Assembly (NCBI RefSeq): GCF_900403705.1
Contig: NZ_OUNR01000002.1
Span: 26,089-90,088, forward strand
Direction of reading: 5' to 3'
Length of the DNA: 64,000 nt
Source: Nitrospira lenta
GTDB taxonomy: Bacteria; Nitrospirota; Nitrospiria; Nitrospirales; Nitrospiraceae
Shown: piece by piece, positions 35,041 through 44,459 of the stretch
Layout: each line of letters begins with the position of its first letter
Position numbering within the stretch: the first letter of the stretch is position 1
Position numbers and translations under genes: made by a program
The notes under the pieces: model-generated
The model's input: only the letters and a program-made list of their open reading frames with translations
Database searches by the model: none
What the model was told of the DNA's origin: nothing

Positions 35041-36383
35041 TGCGCACACTCATCATCGACGACGAAGAATATGTCCGCCTGGTCCTTGAGCAGGCCCTGC
35101 GCGAGGAAGATTGCCAGGTCACCGCCGTCAAACAAGGCCAGGCCGGCATCGATGCCTTGCAAGCCGCGCCGTTCGACTGCGTCATTACGGATCTGCGAAT
35201 GCCCGGCATCGACGGACGAGCGGTCCTGAAATGGATCGCCGAACATCAGCCCGATGTCGATGTGCTGATGCTGACCGGCCACGGCGACGTGAAAGATGCG
35301 GTCGATGCGATCAAGCACGGCGCCTGGGATTTCCTCGTGAAAGAAACGCCCTTCGACGCCGGCGTCGTCAAGGTGGCCCTGACCAAGCTCAGGACGGTCC
35401 GCGCGCTGAGAAAAGAGAACCTGGCGGCCCGGCACGGAGGCTTCTCACGCGATGTCATCGTCGAAGGACCGAGCCAGGCCTGGCAGAAGCTCAAGACCCA
35501 AATCGCGCAAGTCGCGCCCTCCCACGCACCCGTCCTTATTCAGGGAGAAACCGGTTCGGGCAAAGAAATCGCCGCGCGGCTGCTCCATGACCTGAGCCGG
35601 CGAGCCGGTGGTCCGTTCCTGGCCATCAACTGTGGCGCGGTCAGCCGCGAGCTGCTGGAGAGCGAACTGTTCGGCCATGAAAAGGGAGCCTTTACCGGCG
35701 CCACCGGAACCAAGATCGGCTTGATTGCCGCCGCAGAAGGAGGCACGCTCTTTCTCGATGAACTCGGCGAGATGCCGGGCCCGATGCAGGTCAGTCTGCT
35801 TCGCTTTCTCGATCGCAATGAGTATCGCCCGGTCGGCAGCACCCGTACCTTGCAAGCCGAGGTGCGCATCGTCGGCGCCACGAATCAGGACCTTCAGGAA
35901 CTCATCCATCAGGGCCGCTTTCGCGACGACCTACTCTATCGCATCAACACCGTCACCCTGCGCGTGCCTCCGTTACGTGAACGGACTGAGGATCTGACGG
36001 CACTGATCGACCACATTCTTCAGACTCTCCGGATCCCCGGAGCCACCAAACGAACCATTGCCACAGACGCCTTGCAACGCCTGGCCACCTATGCCTGGCC
36101 CGGCAATGTGCGTGAGCTGAGGAATGTGATCGAACGGATTATCTTGATGAGTGCCGAAACCGGGCTCATCACCCAAGCTGAGGTCGACCAGGTACTGCCG
36201 AAAGCCACGGGCGCTCTCCGGACAGACGATCCCGCTAATCTGACGCTGGAGGACATCGAACAGCGCCATATCCTGCGCGTCCTCGACGCGAGCGGAGGCA
36301 ATAAAACCGCTGCTGCCAAAATATTGGACATCGACTACAAAACGCTGCTGGCCAAGCTCAAGAAGTTTGCCATCGACAAATAA
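35040..36383 (+). CDS. NtrC-type response regulator, sigma-54 activator
   Basis: The receiver domain has phospho-acceptor Asp51 (CVITDLRMPG). The central AAA+ domain has Walker A GETGSGKE, the sigma-54-contacting loop EKGAFTGA, and Walker B with GGTLFLDELGEM. The C-terminal Fis-type helix-turn-helix is GGNKTAAAKILDIDYKTLLAKL. All motifs needed for open-complex formation with RpoN are present. It is the partner of the overlapping histidine kinase. No convincing -24/-12 (GG-N10-GC) promoter was found nearby, so its targets are unknown. Confidence 0.95.
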   Translation: MRTLIIDDEEYVRLVLEQALREEDCQVTAVKQGQAGIDALQAAPFDCVITDLRMPGIDGRAVLKWIAEHQPDVDVLMLTGHGDVKDAVDAIKHGAWDFLVKETPFDAGVVKVALTKLRTVRALRKENLAARHGGFSRDVIVEGPSQAWQKLKTQIAQVAPSHAPVLIQGETGSGKEIAARLLHDLSRRAGGPFLAINCGAVSRELLESELFGHEKGAFTGATGTKIGLIAAAEGGTLFLDELGEMPGPMQVSLLRFLDRNEYRPVGSTRTLQAEVRIVGATNQDLQELIHQGRFRDDLLYRINTVTLRVPPLRERTEDLTALIDHILQTLRIPGATKRTIATDALQRLATYAWPGNVRELRNVIERIILMSAETGLITQAEVDQVLPKATGALRTDDPANLTLEDIEQRHILRVLDASGGNKTAAAKILDIDYKTLLAKLKKFAIDK

Positions 36384-36643
36384 CGTGCGTCTCCACCGCG
36401 CACTCTGCGCCTGAGCCGGGAACGACGCCACAACATCTTCCCTTGGCCAGCACGCGATCGCGCTTCCTCAGGGAGCCTCCGCTTGCTCTTGGCCTGGCAT
36501 ACCGCCTGATCCTGTAAATCTCACGTGGGCTCCCTCCACACTCCTTCTGATTTCTGCCGATCCAGATCGACAATCGCCCCCCGGCTGATAGAGAATAGCC
36601 CAGGTCTTTCGTCTCACAGCCCCGCGGGCAAGGAGTTACGCCT

Positions 36644-37258
36644 ATGGACCGGCCAAATATCTCAGGGGAACAGCAGGCGCAAGAACAATTCGGCACATCC
36701 AACCGAGCCGCCGCATTTCACGCCAATCAGGTTCTGGATCATTTGAATGGTCCGATGCAGCAGTTCATCGCTCGCCAAGAAATGGCCTTCATTGCCACGG
36801 CCAGCGCCGGTGGCGCATGCGATTGCTCCTTTCGTGCCGGCACCAGAGGATTCGTTGCGGTGCTGGACGAGAAGACTCTGGTGTATCCGGAATATCGAGG
36901 CAACGGCGTGCTGGCCAGTGTGGGCAACATCCTGGAGAACCCCCACATCGGCATAATTTTTCTCGACTACTATCTGACGACGATGGGTCTCCACGTCAAC
37001 GGAAAGGCGCACATCCTGACTCCGGGCGAGATCGAAAGCCTGCCGCATCTCCCTGCGGGCATGCTCGAATCCATACAGACCAAAGGCGGCCGGCGGCCGG
37101 AAGCCTGGATCCTGGTGAACGTCGAAGAAGCCTATGTCCATTGCTCCAAACATGTGCCGCTCATGAAGCGGCTGGATAAGCACATCGCCTGGGGCAGTGA
37201 CGATGAGTTCGTCAAAGGGGGAGACTATTTTCAGGTAAAGAAAAAACCGAGGAGTTGA
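36644..37258 (+). CDS. Pyridoxamine 5'-phosphate oxidase-fold (split-barrel flavin) protein
   Basis: The pattern of the PPOX-type split barrel is clear: an opening helix with FIARQEMAFIATASAGGACDCSFRAGTRGFV, then LVYPEYRGNGVLASVGNILENPHIGIIFLD (flavin-contacting strand and helix) and GLHVNGKAHIL. It is close to the group of predicted FMN/F420-binding reductases with an extended C-terminus (YVHCSKHVPLM). Actual cofactor and substrate are unknown. AAGGAG upstream gives a good start. The gene stands alone. Confidence 0.85.
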   Translation: MDRPNISGEQQAQEQFGTSNRAAAFHANQVLDHLNGPMQQFIARQEMAFIATASAGGACDCSFRAGTRGFVAVLDEKTLVYPEYRGNGVLASVGNILENPHIGIIFLDYYLTTMGLHVNGKAHILTPGEIESLPHLPAGMLESIQTKGGRRPEAWILVNVEEAYVHCSKHVPLMKRLDKHIAWGSDDEFVKGGDYFQVKKKPRS

Positions 37259-37289
37259 ACAGGCAATCGGCCCGCTCAGGTTGGACTCA

Positions 37290-38165
37290 CTACGGACAAA
37301 CCGCCACCGCCGCGATCTCGCTGAGTGACGATTGGATATCGCTCAAGATCTGGTTCCGACTATCGTCAAACGACAAATAGCCCATAAAGCTGTGACCGCC
37401 GGAGTACAGCGGCGTGAACGACGTCAGAATCGGATTCGGCCCCCAGTTGGTATTGGCATCGAGCGTCGACGGCAAGATTAGGTTAATCGCTCCGATCAAC
37501 AGATCCCCATTCGATGTTCGATACCGGCCATTCCCCTTCACCATGGTATCCGGCGTGGCGACCCCGACAATCTTCAGCGCGCCGGCCGCAGGGGTTGGCG
37601 ACGGCGACGGTCCCACCGCCGCATCGTACGCGGCATTGGCATAGAGATTCCCCTGGGAATGCGGCACGACGACCACGCGGCGACACAACGGCGGAGTCAT
37701 CTGCGCTCGATACGCCGCCGCATGACGCTGCACCGCCGCCTGATCGATCTGGTTCGCCTGCGTCATGGGCCCCTGCAACAGGGCCGCCATTGTCGGGCCG
37801 AGTGAGGCGAACGTTTCCAGCTTTCGCCACATATCGGACGGGTTCACACCCAACCGTTGCTGTCCGGCCTCCGTGAAATCTTTGACTGCTCCCGACGTGG
37901 GATTATAGTTCAAGAAGAACAGATAACAGGCGGATTGAAGGGGCGCCGGCATCGCAGGCAATCGAGCCAAGAACTCCAGTTCCAGCTTCCCGCCGTTCAA
38001 TCTCGCCTCATCGAGCGTCGTCGTCACGCCATTCACGTAGTAGATCGACGTGCGTGGAGCGGAGCTATTTTGACAAGCCGTCTGCGGCGCAACCTGCGCC
38101 CAACTCGGCGCGGCCCACACCATCACCACCGCCAACAGACTCGCCTTCAGCGGCACCCCATTCAT
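37290..38165 (-). CDS. Exported protein with a lipase-like nucleophile motif
   Basis: The signal peptide ends near SWA. The central segment VVVVPHSQGNLYANAAY looks like the strand-nucleophile-helix turn of an alpha/beta hydrolase (H-S-x-G form), preceded by an early YYVNGVTTT strand. A histidine near the end (SGGHSFMGY) could serve as the catalytic His. An Asp partner cannot be named. The ATG at 38165 overlaps the stop of the upstream lipoprotein gene (ATGA), so they are translated together. It may be a secreted esterase or lipase, but this rests on motif shape only. Confidence 0.6.
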   Translation of the reverse strand: MNGVPLKASLLAVVMVWAAPSWAQVAPQTACQNSSAPRTSIYYVNGVTTTLDEARLNGGKLELEFLARLPAMPAPLQSACYLFFLNYNPTSGAVKDFTEAGQQRLGVNPSDMWRKLETFASLGPTMAALLQGPMTQANQIDQAAVQRHAAAYRAQMTPPLCRRVVVVPHSQGNLYANAAYDAAVGPSPSPTPAAGALKIVGVATPDTMVKGNGRYRTSNGDLLIGAINLILPSTLDANTNWGPNPILTSFTPLYSGGHSFMGYLSFDDSRNQILSDIQSSLSEIAAVAVCP

Positions 38166-38641
38166 AGGCAGGCTCCCACCCATTGCTCAGCCGGACGCAG
38201 CGGAATGTTCACCGCGGCAGCCTGACCATCGGCTTTCAGATAGGCCTCGGATCGTGGATTGGTATCTAAGATTCTCGCCCGAAGCTCGACAAACACGGGA
38301 TGGAAATCCGTCGCACGCCGAGCCATCAGGCATTCCAGCGCGCGAAATCGATCGGTCACATGGGCAATGGATTTCGCGGCATCATCTGCGTCCAGGATAG
38401 ACGACTGTGCCGCCTTGGCATATTGCCGCAAGGCCCGATTGGTATCGGCATTGGCGGGAGCCGGATAGGTCGCATCGATATAGGTCTCGATATCGTCGCG
38501 GACACCGTCATTGTTGGCATCGGTTCCCGCCAGCGACAAGACCGCTCCAGCAGGCGGGGCAGAGGTCTCACTCCCGCATCCGCCGAAGAACGTCACCAGC
38601 AAGATCGCACCAGCCATTCTCTTTAGCCGTCCCATGAGCAT
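38162..38641 (-). CDS. Lipoprotein with a Ca-binding-like DxNxDGxxDD loop
   Basis: The signal ends at FFGGC (lipobox). The mature part begins with DANNDGVRDDIE, the D-x-N-D-G-x-x-D-D spacing of EF-hand-like or dockerin-like calcium loops. A helical region with a conserved-looking CLMARR follows. It lies directly upstream of the exported lipase-like gene with an ATGA overlap, and may be its chaperone or regulator. The start at 38641 is favoured over an in-frame TTG ten codons upstream, because GAGG precedes it and the signal then has normal length. Confidence 0.62.
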   Translation of the reverse strand: MLMGRLKRMAGAILLVTFFGGCGSETSAPPAGAVLSLAGTDANNDGVRDDIETYIDATYPAPANADTNRALRQYAKAAQSSILDADDAAKSIAHVTDRFRALECLMARRATDFHPVFVELRARILDTNPRSEAYLKADGQAAAVNIPLRPAEQWVGACL

Positions 38642-38918
38642 GTTCGACAGGCCTCTGTATTCCGTAGGCAAAACCCTGTCGATCTTACTGCTCGATTGCC
38701 CGCAAAAGCAATCCTATGGCCGCTGGCCAGAATGCCGAGCATGGTTCTTCCGCAGAGGGAACGAACCGGACCTAGCCCGATATGTCCGGCAGACAACCGG
38801 CCTCGACAATACGCAATGACCGGTGCGAGGCCCCTCACGCCCTCTCGCACCGCAGAGAATTATGTCTTCGTGATGAGATTCCGCTTCATCGGACCGCACA
38901 CCGTCACACCGAACAACC

Positions 38919-39734
38919 TTACGCCTCGATACGAACGACGTCCCCCGTATGGACTATCCCCGGCGTCACGACGGTTGCCAACACACCCACGTTCCCGTGG
39001 TTATGCTGAACCGCTGTTCGAAGTATGGCCAAGTCTTGAGGCAATCCCTGCTGCGGCAACGTCGTCATGACGCAGCGCGCACAGAACCCGGTCACCGCTA
39101 AACGAACGTGAGCGCCGATCGCCACGGTTCGCCCTTTCCAATCGTTTTCGACAAACATGGGGATCGCGGTTCCGGTATCGATGACCACATTGGGACGAAA
39201 GCGCCGCGCGTCAAAACGCCCAGCCGGATAGTGCGACTCCAACGCGTGGAGCGTCGCCGTCGTCAAGAGATGAACCGGCGCCTCATCGAAGAATGTCGTA
39301 GGAGGAATCTTTACCGTCGTCTCGCTGTCCCGCTCGGACTGGCCGTCAAGATTGGGCGCATATTGCTCCAGCACAGGCTGAGCCGGCGGCACGCTCGTAA
39401 GTCTGACCTTGCGCCCGAGCCGCTCCGACAGGACCGCATCGACCTCTCGCATGGATTCCGTCACGATCTGTCCGTCCGGAAGCGTCACCTCGATGCTCAT
39501 CGAGGATCCAGGAACGCTGCGAGCCTGAAATGCGAACAGGGAGGGCCAACGGCGCGGGTTTTTCGCACTGACCACATGCCCGGTCTCCACATCGATCAAC
39601 GCATACTGGCGATCGCCCTGCAGCCCCCGTTCCGTCACCGTCGCCGTGGCCACCTGCTCTCCCAGCATCGACTTCACGGGATAGCGCCAGAGCGAAGACA
39701 CAGACCACATCAGCGAACTTTTCGACAGAGCCAC
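38919..39734 (-). CDS. MOSC-domain protein
   Basis: The N-terminal MOSC beta-barrel shows as LWRYPVKSMLGEQVATATVTERGLQGDRQYALID. The C-terminal MOSC core carries RRFRPNVVIDTG, CARCVMTT (the conserved cysteine expected to bind the sulfur or the Mo cofactor) and HTGDVV near the end. Members such as mARC and YcbX bind molybdenum cofactor and reduce N-hydroxylated compounds. The start is the GTG at 39734, preceded by GAGGAGGCG. The fit with the Mo-uptake island nearby is attractive but not direct evidence. Confidence 0.9.
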   Translation of the reverse strand: MALSKSSLMWSVSSLWRYPVKSMLGEQVATATVTERGLQGDRQYALIDVETGHVVSAKNPRRWPSLFAFQARSVPGSSMSIEVTLPDGQIVTESMREVDAVLSERLGRKVRLTSVPPAQPVLEQYAPNLDGQSERDSETTVKIPPTTFFDEAPVHLLTTATLHALESHYPAGRFDARRFRPNVVIDTGTAIPMFVENDWKGRTVAIGAHVRLAVTGFCARCVMTTLPQQGLPQDLAILRTAVQHNHGNVGVLATVVTPGIVHTGDVVRIEA

Positions 39735-39791
39735 GACCGCCTCCTCTCCTCATGAATGATCCCGACCGATTCACCGCAATCAACCGCCGAC

Positions 39792-39826
39792 TGGTCCGGA
39801 GGCCCACCGCGTGGGCCTCCGGACCA
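39792..39826. terminator. Perfect 16-bp hairpin, probable transcription terminator
   Basis: TGGTCCGGAGGCCCAC (39792-39807) pairs exactly with 39811-39826 around a CGC loop. It lies eight bases past the globin stop. No clear U-tract follows on either strand, so it is not a textbook intrinsic terminator; it may protect transcript ends or terminate with a factor. Confidence 0.55.
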
Positions 39827-39833
39827 TACTCCC

Positions 39834-40277
39834 TTATTTCTTCTCTACGATATCACTTTTCATCGGACCCAACACGCTCAGCAACTCGTCCTTTTCAGCC
39901 TTGCCGACCTTGTGATGATCCAGCGCAGCCACCAAATCCTCGACGAGCGCGCCGAAGGCCGCGTCACTCACTCCCATCCCGTCATGCGTCTGCTTCATGG
40001 TGCGCCCGGTATACGTGCAAGGACCGCCGCTCGCCTGGCAGATCTGATTGACGAGATGCGCCTTGAGTTTCACGAGATCCGTGCTCGCGAAATATCCGTT
40101 GATCCGCTTATCGCCTCCGACATTACCCACGAACGTCTCGACTACCGCCGTGATCGCCCCCTTACCCCCCAACCGCTCATACAGCGGCTTGCTTGGAACA
40201 GAGTTCCCCGCGCAGGCCGTCCCCGCCATCAACACCACACTCAGCACCGCCAGACTCATCACACGCTGCATCTTCAT
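39834..40277 (-). CDS. Exported group-1-like truncated globin
   Basis: The signal peptide has a cysteine at residue 22 (GTAC), so it may be lipidated. The globin pattern is LYERLGGKGAITAVVETFVGNVGGDKRINGYF (helices B-C), CTYTGRTMKQTHDGMGVSDAAF around the heme-proximal region with His near residue 101, and a C-terminal helix. Truncated haemoglobins of this kind handle NO, O2 or reactive nitrogen. Periplasmic placement is unusual and is inferred from the signal. GGAGGAG precedes the ATG. It is the last gene of a three-gene operon with the MarR-type regulator. Confidence 0.85.
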   Translation of the reverse strand: MKMQRVMSLAVLSVVLMAGTACAGNSVPSKPLYERLGGKGAITAVVETFVGNVGGDKRINGYFASTDLVKLKAHLVNQICQASGGPCTYTGRTMKQTHDGMGVSDAAFGALVEDLVAALDHHKVGKAEKDELLSVLGPMKSDIVEKK

Positions 40278-40312
40278 GGCACACTCCTCCTGTATTGATA
40301 AATAAATGGGCC

Positions 40313-40981
40313 CTATTGCCCCTGCCCTCCACGCACAAACGTTTGCCAGCGCCGTTCCTGGTCGCGTTCGACTCCTGGAACAAAGTCCGGACAATCCAAC
40401 CGCAGCTGCCCCTCCCCCAGCGGCGCATCCACAAATCCACAATGATGCGGCCGCGCCGAATCGGCGTGAACATACGGCTGAAAATACGCACAGCCCGCGC
40501 ACATGCGCGCGATGGAGATCACGCCCTGCTGTTGCAGGGAGTGCATGACTTTGGTCAGACCTCGCAAAAATACCGCCTGCTCATCCGGGGTGAGACTGCT
40601 GACCCCGGCTTGCACCACCTCTGTCCATCCCGACGTCTGCTTGGCCTCAAGCAGCCCCGCCGCCGTCAGCGTCAGGGCCAGCGCCCGCTGGTCTTCCGCC
40701 GAACGCGCTTTCTTGATCAGCTTTTTGTCGACGAGCGTCATCACCGCATCGCTGACCGTCGCCGCCGTCAGACACAACTCCCCGGCGATGTCGTTCAATC
40801 GGACAGCCGTCCCAGATCTCGCGGCGAGAAAAAGAAGAATTTGGCCCTGCGTCGGAGTCAGCCGTCGCTCAATCCCACCCTCCCAGGCCTGGCTCCGTAA
40901 CGCTGCGGAAACCTTCCCCAAACCCACCGTAATATGCTCAACGATGGTCTTTTCTCCGTGCATCGGCAGACGCTTCCCCAT
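40313..40981 (-). CDS. MarR-family regulator with a four-cysteine C-terminal extension
   Basis: The MarR winged helix spans about 20-150 (LTPTQGQILLFLAARSG, LCLTAATVSDAVMTLVDKKLI, wing DQRALALTLT). The C-terminal 65 residues add Cys161-x2-Cys164, then PHHCG with Cys181 and DCPDF with Cys197, plus histidines. This could hold an Fe-S cluster or a zinc ion and make the protein a redox or NO sensor. Similar Cys-tailed MarR proteins exist, but I know of no defined ligand. AAGGAG precedes the start. A 9-bp inverted-repeat operator upstream of the first operon gene is probably its target, giving autoregulation of DUF2024, regulator and globin. Confidence 0.85.
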   Translation of the reverse strand: MGKRLPMHGEKTIVEHITVGLGKVSAALRSQAWEGGIERRLTPTQGQILLFLAARSGTAVRLNDIAGELCLTAATVSDAVMTLVDKKLIKKARSAEDQRALALTLTAAGLLEAKQTSGWTEVVQAGVSSLTPDEQAVFLRGLTKVMHSLQQQGVISIARMCAGCAYFQPYVHADSARPHHCGFVDAPLGEGQLRLDCPDFVPGVERDQERRWQTFVRGGQGQ

Positions 40982-40997
40982 TGGGCGCTCCTTTATG

Positions 40998-41252
40998 CTA
41001 TGCGGACAGCGGCACGATGAATCCGCCTGACCGCCGAAACTCCGCTTGCTGCGATTCCGCGAACATGACCAGCGGCTCCTGGTGGCAGAATCGGCACTCC
41101 TCTGCCGTCACCGCAACCGCCGCGTGCCCCTGCGCCGCCACATACTCATTCGCCAACCGGAGCGCCGTCTCCAGGTCTCCCGTCATCACGTCAAAGTGCA
41201 ACGTCTTTCCCGGCACCTCCACCCACGTATCGAACACTCTCAAAGCATCCAC
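40998..41252 (-). CDS. DUF2024 family protein
   Basis: About 84 residues matching the DUF2024 pattern: RVFDTWVEVPGKTLHFDVMTGD, a helix with LANEYVAAQGH, and the signature TAEECRFCHQEPL, whose CxxCH could bind a metal. The function of the family is not known. The start is taken as GTG at 41252 because AGGAGG lies seven bases upstream; the frame extends 12 codons further without a site. It is the first gene of the operon with the MarR-type regulator and the globin. Confidence 0.78.
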   Translation of the reverse strand: MDALRVFDTWVEVPGKTLHFDVMTGDLETALRLANEYVAAQGHAAVAVTAEECRFCHQEPLVMFAESQQAEFRRSGGFIVPLSA

Positions 41253-41290
41253 GACCGCCTCCTTTCTGGCGACGACACGCCATATCATTC

Positions 41291-41332
41291 AGGACTCCTC
41301 AATATATAGCAAGGAGTCCTTCTGTTTTGCAA
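41291..41332 (-). promoter_or_regulatory. Promoter and palindromic operator of the DUF2024-MarR-globin operon
   Basis: A perfect 9-bp inverted repeat (AGGACTCCT at 41291-41299, AGGAGTCCT at 41312-41320, 12-base spacer) encloses the minus-strand -10 box TATATA (41303-41308). TTGCAA (41327-41332) 18 bases upstream fits a -35. A repressor bound here would block the polymerase, as expected for MarR autoregulation. Confidence 0.78.
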
Positions 41333-41717
41333 GCCCTCGATCGAGGAAAGGCTCTGCGGCCAATTGCCGCCACCCGTTTCACCGTGCAAGTTGTTGAATT
41401 GAAACCATCCGGACGAAAGAAATACGGGCAGGACGATTCCATACCGCGAGAAAGGCCGCCTCTTCGGCAAGCCTAACTCGCAGACGGACCTTATTCTCGA
41501 CGTAAAACAGGCCGAGGAACGTGAAGATGAATCGATGAGTGGGGAGAAATCGCGCAGGCGGGCTGAGACATCAGCACTGGACTGGACCGGGCCGAGGCCC
41601 CTCTCGCGGCAGCTGACTCGGCGCGTTCCTGCAAACCGGCGCAGCCTGCCGGCGGCCCGGCAGGTCCGACACCGAAACCGTACCCGCTGCTACAGGCGCG
41701 CGCCGCCCGCCATCAGA
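41333..41717. other. Intergenic stretch without a recognisable gene
   Basis: No supported gene in 385 bases between the divergent operon promoter and the tex stop; the frames present lack ribosome binding sites. No repeats were noticed. Confidence 0.45.
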
Positions 41718-44141
41718 TCACGACGACTTCTGCTTGGCGCGCGCCAAAGCCATCGCCATGGCCATCGTCCCGCCGGGCGGCGGCTGCCGATCCATAGGAC
41801 GTTGCGCCGTTGGCTGGCGGCGCCCCTGCGACTCGCGTGATGCCCCCGCGCCAGCCTCCGCTTGTGGCGGACGAGAGGCGGCGCTGCTCCCAGGCACATC
41901 GTCAAGACGCATCGTCAGAGAGATGCGCTGGCGCTTCACATCGACCTCCAGCACCTTGACCTTGACGATCTGACCGGGCTTCACTACCTCATGCGGATCT
42001 TTGACGAACTTGTTCGCCAAGGCAGAGACATGCACCAGCCCATCCTGATGCACCCCGATATCGACGAACGCACCGAAGGCGGCGACATTCGTCACGACCC
42101 CTTCCAGGATCAGGCCGGGCTGCAGATCGGTCAGTGATTCAATCCCTTCCTGGAACGTCGCCGTTTTGAACTCAGGGCGCGGATCGCGCCCTGGCTTTTC
42201 TAACTCCGTCAGGATATCGCGCACGGTCGGCACACCGAATTTTTCATCCGTAAAATCAGCCGGCGATAACCCTTTCAAGAAAGCCGGCTGCCCCATCACA
42301 TCGGAAATACCTTTCCCGACGCGCGCAAGAATACGCTCGACGACCGGATAGGCCTCCGGATGGACCGATGAGCGATCCAAGGGGTTATCGCCGTCGTTGA
42401 TCCGCAAGAACCCGGCCGCCTGCTCAAAGGTCTTTTCACCCAGGCGCGGGACTTTGCGCATCGTCATGCGATTTCTGAACGGCCCGTTCGCATCGCGATA
42501 TTCGACGATATGCTTCGCCAGCAGCTGATTCAGACCGGACACCCTCGCCAGAAGCGGAACAGACGCCGTATTCACATCGACACCCACCGCATTCACGCAA
42601 TCTTCCACCGTCGCATCGAGCGAACGCGCCAGCAGATGCTGATTGACATCGTGCTGATACTGGCCGACGCCGATCGCTTTCGGCTCGATCTTCACCAGTT
42701 CGGCCAGCGGATCCTGCAAGCGGCGGGCGATAGATACCGCCCCTCGCAAACTCACATCCAGTCCAGGAAACTCCGCCGCGGCGAATGCGGACGCGGAATA
42801 GACCGAGGCCCCGGCTTCACTGACAACGATCTTGGCCAGCTTCTGCTCCGGCTTCTTCGCCGCAATAAGCTTGACCAGCTCTGTCGCCAGCTTGTCGGAC
42901 TCGCGGCTGGCGGTGCCGTTGCCGATCGAGATCAGCTCCACTCCGTGCTGAACCACCAAGCGCCCCAAGGTGGCCAGCGAATCCTGCCACTCATTGCGCG
43001 GTTGGTGCGGATAGATCGTCGCCGTTTCCAGCAGCTTGCCTGTGGCATCGACGACCGCCACCTTGCACCCGGTACGGAGCCCCGGATCGAGGCCGAGCAC
43101 GGCCTTCGGACCGGCGGGCGCCGCCAACAGCAGTTCATGCAAGTTTCGGCCGAAGATTCTGATCGCTTCTGCTTCCGCCGCTTCACGCAACTGCAACAGC
43201 AGCTCAGTGCTGAGATGCAGATGGATTTTCACACGCCAGGTCCAGCGACACACGTCGGCCAGCCATTTATCGGCAGGCCGGCCGCGATCCTCGACCCCGA
43301 CATGCGCCGCAATCATCGCGGCACAGGGATGCGGCACGACCGCCTCCAGTTGCTCCCCCAGTCCCAGTTCCACTTTTAAGACCCCCAACCCCCAACCGCG
43401 GAACAAGGCCAGCGCGCGATGGGATGGAATGGTGCGGATTGTCTCGGAATAGGCATAGTAGTCGCGGAACTTTTCTTCCTCTGCCGTCTCCTTTCCCTTC
43501 ACCACGGTCGAGGTGACGTAGCCCTGATCCCACAACCTGGTCCGAAGCGCCGCCAGCAACTCGGCGGTCTCCGCAAAGCGCTCAACTAGAATGTCGCGGG
43601 CTCCTTCAAGCGCCGCTTTCGCATCGGGCACATTGATCGCCTCGACCCCGTCGCCGGCCGGCTTCACGATCAGATACTTGGCCGCTTCCTGTTCAGGATC
43701 CAGCATCGGATTGGCCAGCAACACATCGGCCAATGGCTCCAATCCTGCTTCACGAGCGATCTGCGCCCGCGTGCGCCGCTTGGGTTTGAAGGGCAGATAG
43801 AGATCTTCCACGCCTTGCTTGGTGGTGGCTGCATCGATACTCGCGCGCAACGCGTCGGTCAGCTTTCCCTGTTCCTCGATGGACGCCAGGATCGCCGCGC
43901 GCCGCTCTTCCAACTCGCGCAAATACCGCAACCGCTCTTCCAATGTGCGCAGATGCGTATCGTCCAAATTCCCGGTGGCCTCTTTTCGATAACGCGCCAC
44001 GAACGGAACGGTCGAGCCTTCATCGAGCAACGCAACCGCGGCCGCTACCTGATGCGGCCCCACGGTAAGTTCTGCCGCAATGAGTCGAATGATTTTTTCT
44101 TGAGCCGAATCCGAAACGACGACCTTAGATAAAGAAGCCAT
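41718..44141 (-). CDS. tex: Tex-family RNA-binding transcription factor with S1 domain
   Basis: Tex proteins bind RNA and affect transcription and stress tolerance. The order here is N-terminal helical domain, [29 protein letters not shown] (family hallmark), a YqgF/RNase-H-like fold ([18 protein letters not shown]), tandem helix-hairpin-helix motifs ([20 protein letters not shown]) and a C-terminal S1 domain ([31 protein letters not shown]). A basic, glutamine- and glycine-rich tail of about 60 residues follows. The length of 807 residues is slightly above the usual 770-780, owing to the tail. The gene is monocistronic. Confidence 0.96.
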   Translation of the reverse strand: MASLSKVVVSDSAQEKIIRLIAAELTVGPHQVAAAVALLDEGSTVPFVARYRKEATGNLDDTHLRTLEERLRYLRELEERRAAILASIEEQGKLTDALRASIDAATTKQGVEDLYLPFKPKRRTRAQIAREAGLEPLADVLLANPMLDPEQEAAKYLIVKPAGDGVEAINVPDAKAALEGARDILVERFAETAELLAALRTRLWDQGYVTSTVVKGKETAEEEKFRDYYAYSETIRTIPSHRALALFRGWGLGVLKVELGLGEQLEAVVPHPCAAMIAAHVGVEDRGRPADKWLADVCRWTWRVKIHLHLSTELLLQLREAAEAEAIRIFGRNLHELLLAAPAGPKAVLGLDPGLRTGCKVAVVDATGKLLETATIYPHQPRNEWQDSLATLGRLVVQHGVELISIGNGTASRESDKLATELVKLIAAKKPEQKLAKIVVSEAGASVYSASAFAAAEFPGLDVSLRGAVSIARRLQDPLAELVKIEPKAIGVGQYQHDVNQHLLARSLDATVEDCVNAVGVDVNTASVPLLARVSGLNQLLAKHIVEYRDANGPFRNRMTMRKVPRLGEKTFEQAAGFLRINDGDNPLDRSSVHPEAYPVVERILARVGKGISDVMGQPAFLKGLSPADFTDEKFGVPTVRDILTELEKPGRDPRPEFKTATFQEGIESLTDLQPGLILEGVVTNVAAFGAFVDIGVHQDGLVHVSALANKFVKDPHEVVKPGQIVKVKVLEVDVKRQRISLTMRLDDVPGSSAASRPPQAEAGAGASRESQGRRQPTAQRPMDRQPPPGGTMAMAMALARAKQKSS

Positions 44142-44459
44142 AGAAAAATATGCCGGTACTTTCCGGAAGCGGCCCGGTCGTGAAATCCATCACGCCAAGA
44201 CCAAGCACGCGTTCCTCTGTCTGATGGTGGAGAAAGAATCGATTGTATAAGAACGGCTGAGCATCCTATCGGGCTCACGCACCGCCAGGACGATTCCGGG
44301 ACGCCGGTCAGTGTCGGGCGCGAATCTATCAGATGCCTCCCCTCGCGGCAACTCACCACAGACTCCCCTCCAGCAAGCCCTGGGGACCGCGTACACGGTA
44401 GATCTCTGCGCCTCAACTCCGTTACACTCGCAGGAAAGAAAACCTGTCAGAGGAATTGC
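44142..44459. other. Intergenic region between divergent tex and J-ERCC4 genes
   Basis: These 318 bases must hold two promoters. No clear promoter pair, operator or small gene was identified. Confidence 0.4.

Noticed and set aside
36384..36660. Possible sigma-54 promoter before the PPOX gene, target of the NtrC-type regulator
   Set aside because: A TGGCAT-like half is present but the GC of the -12 element is not in register.
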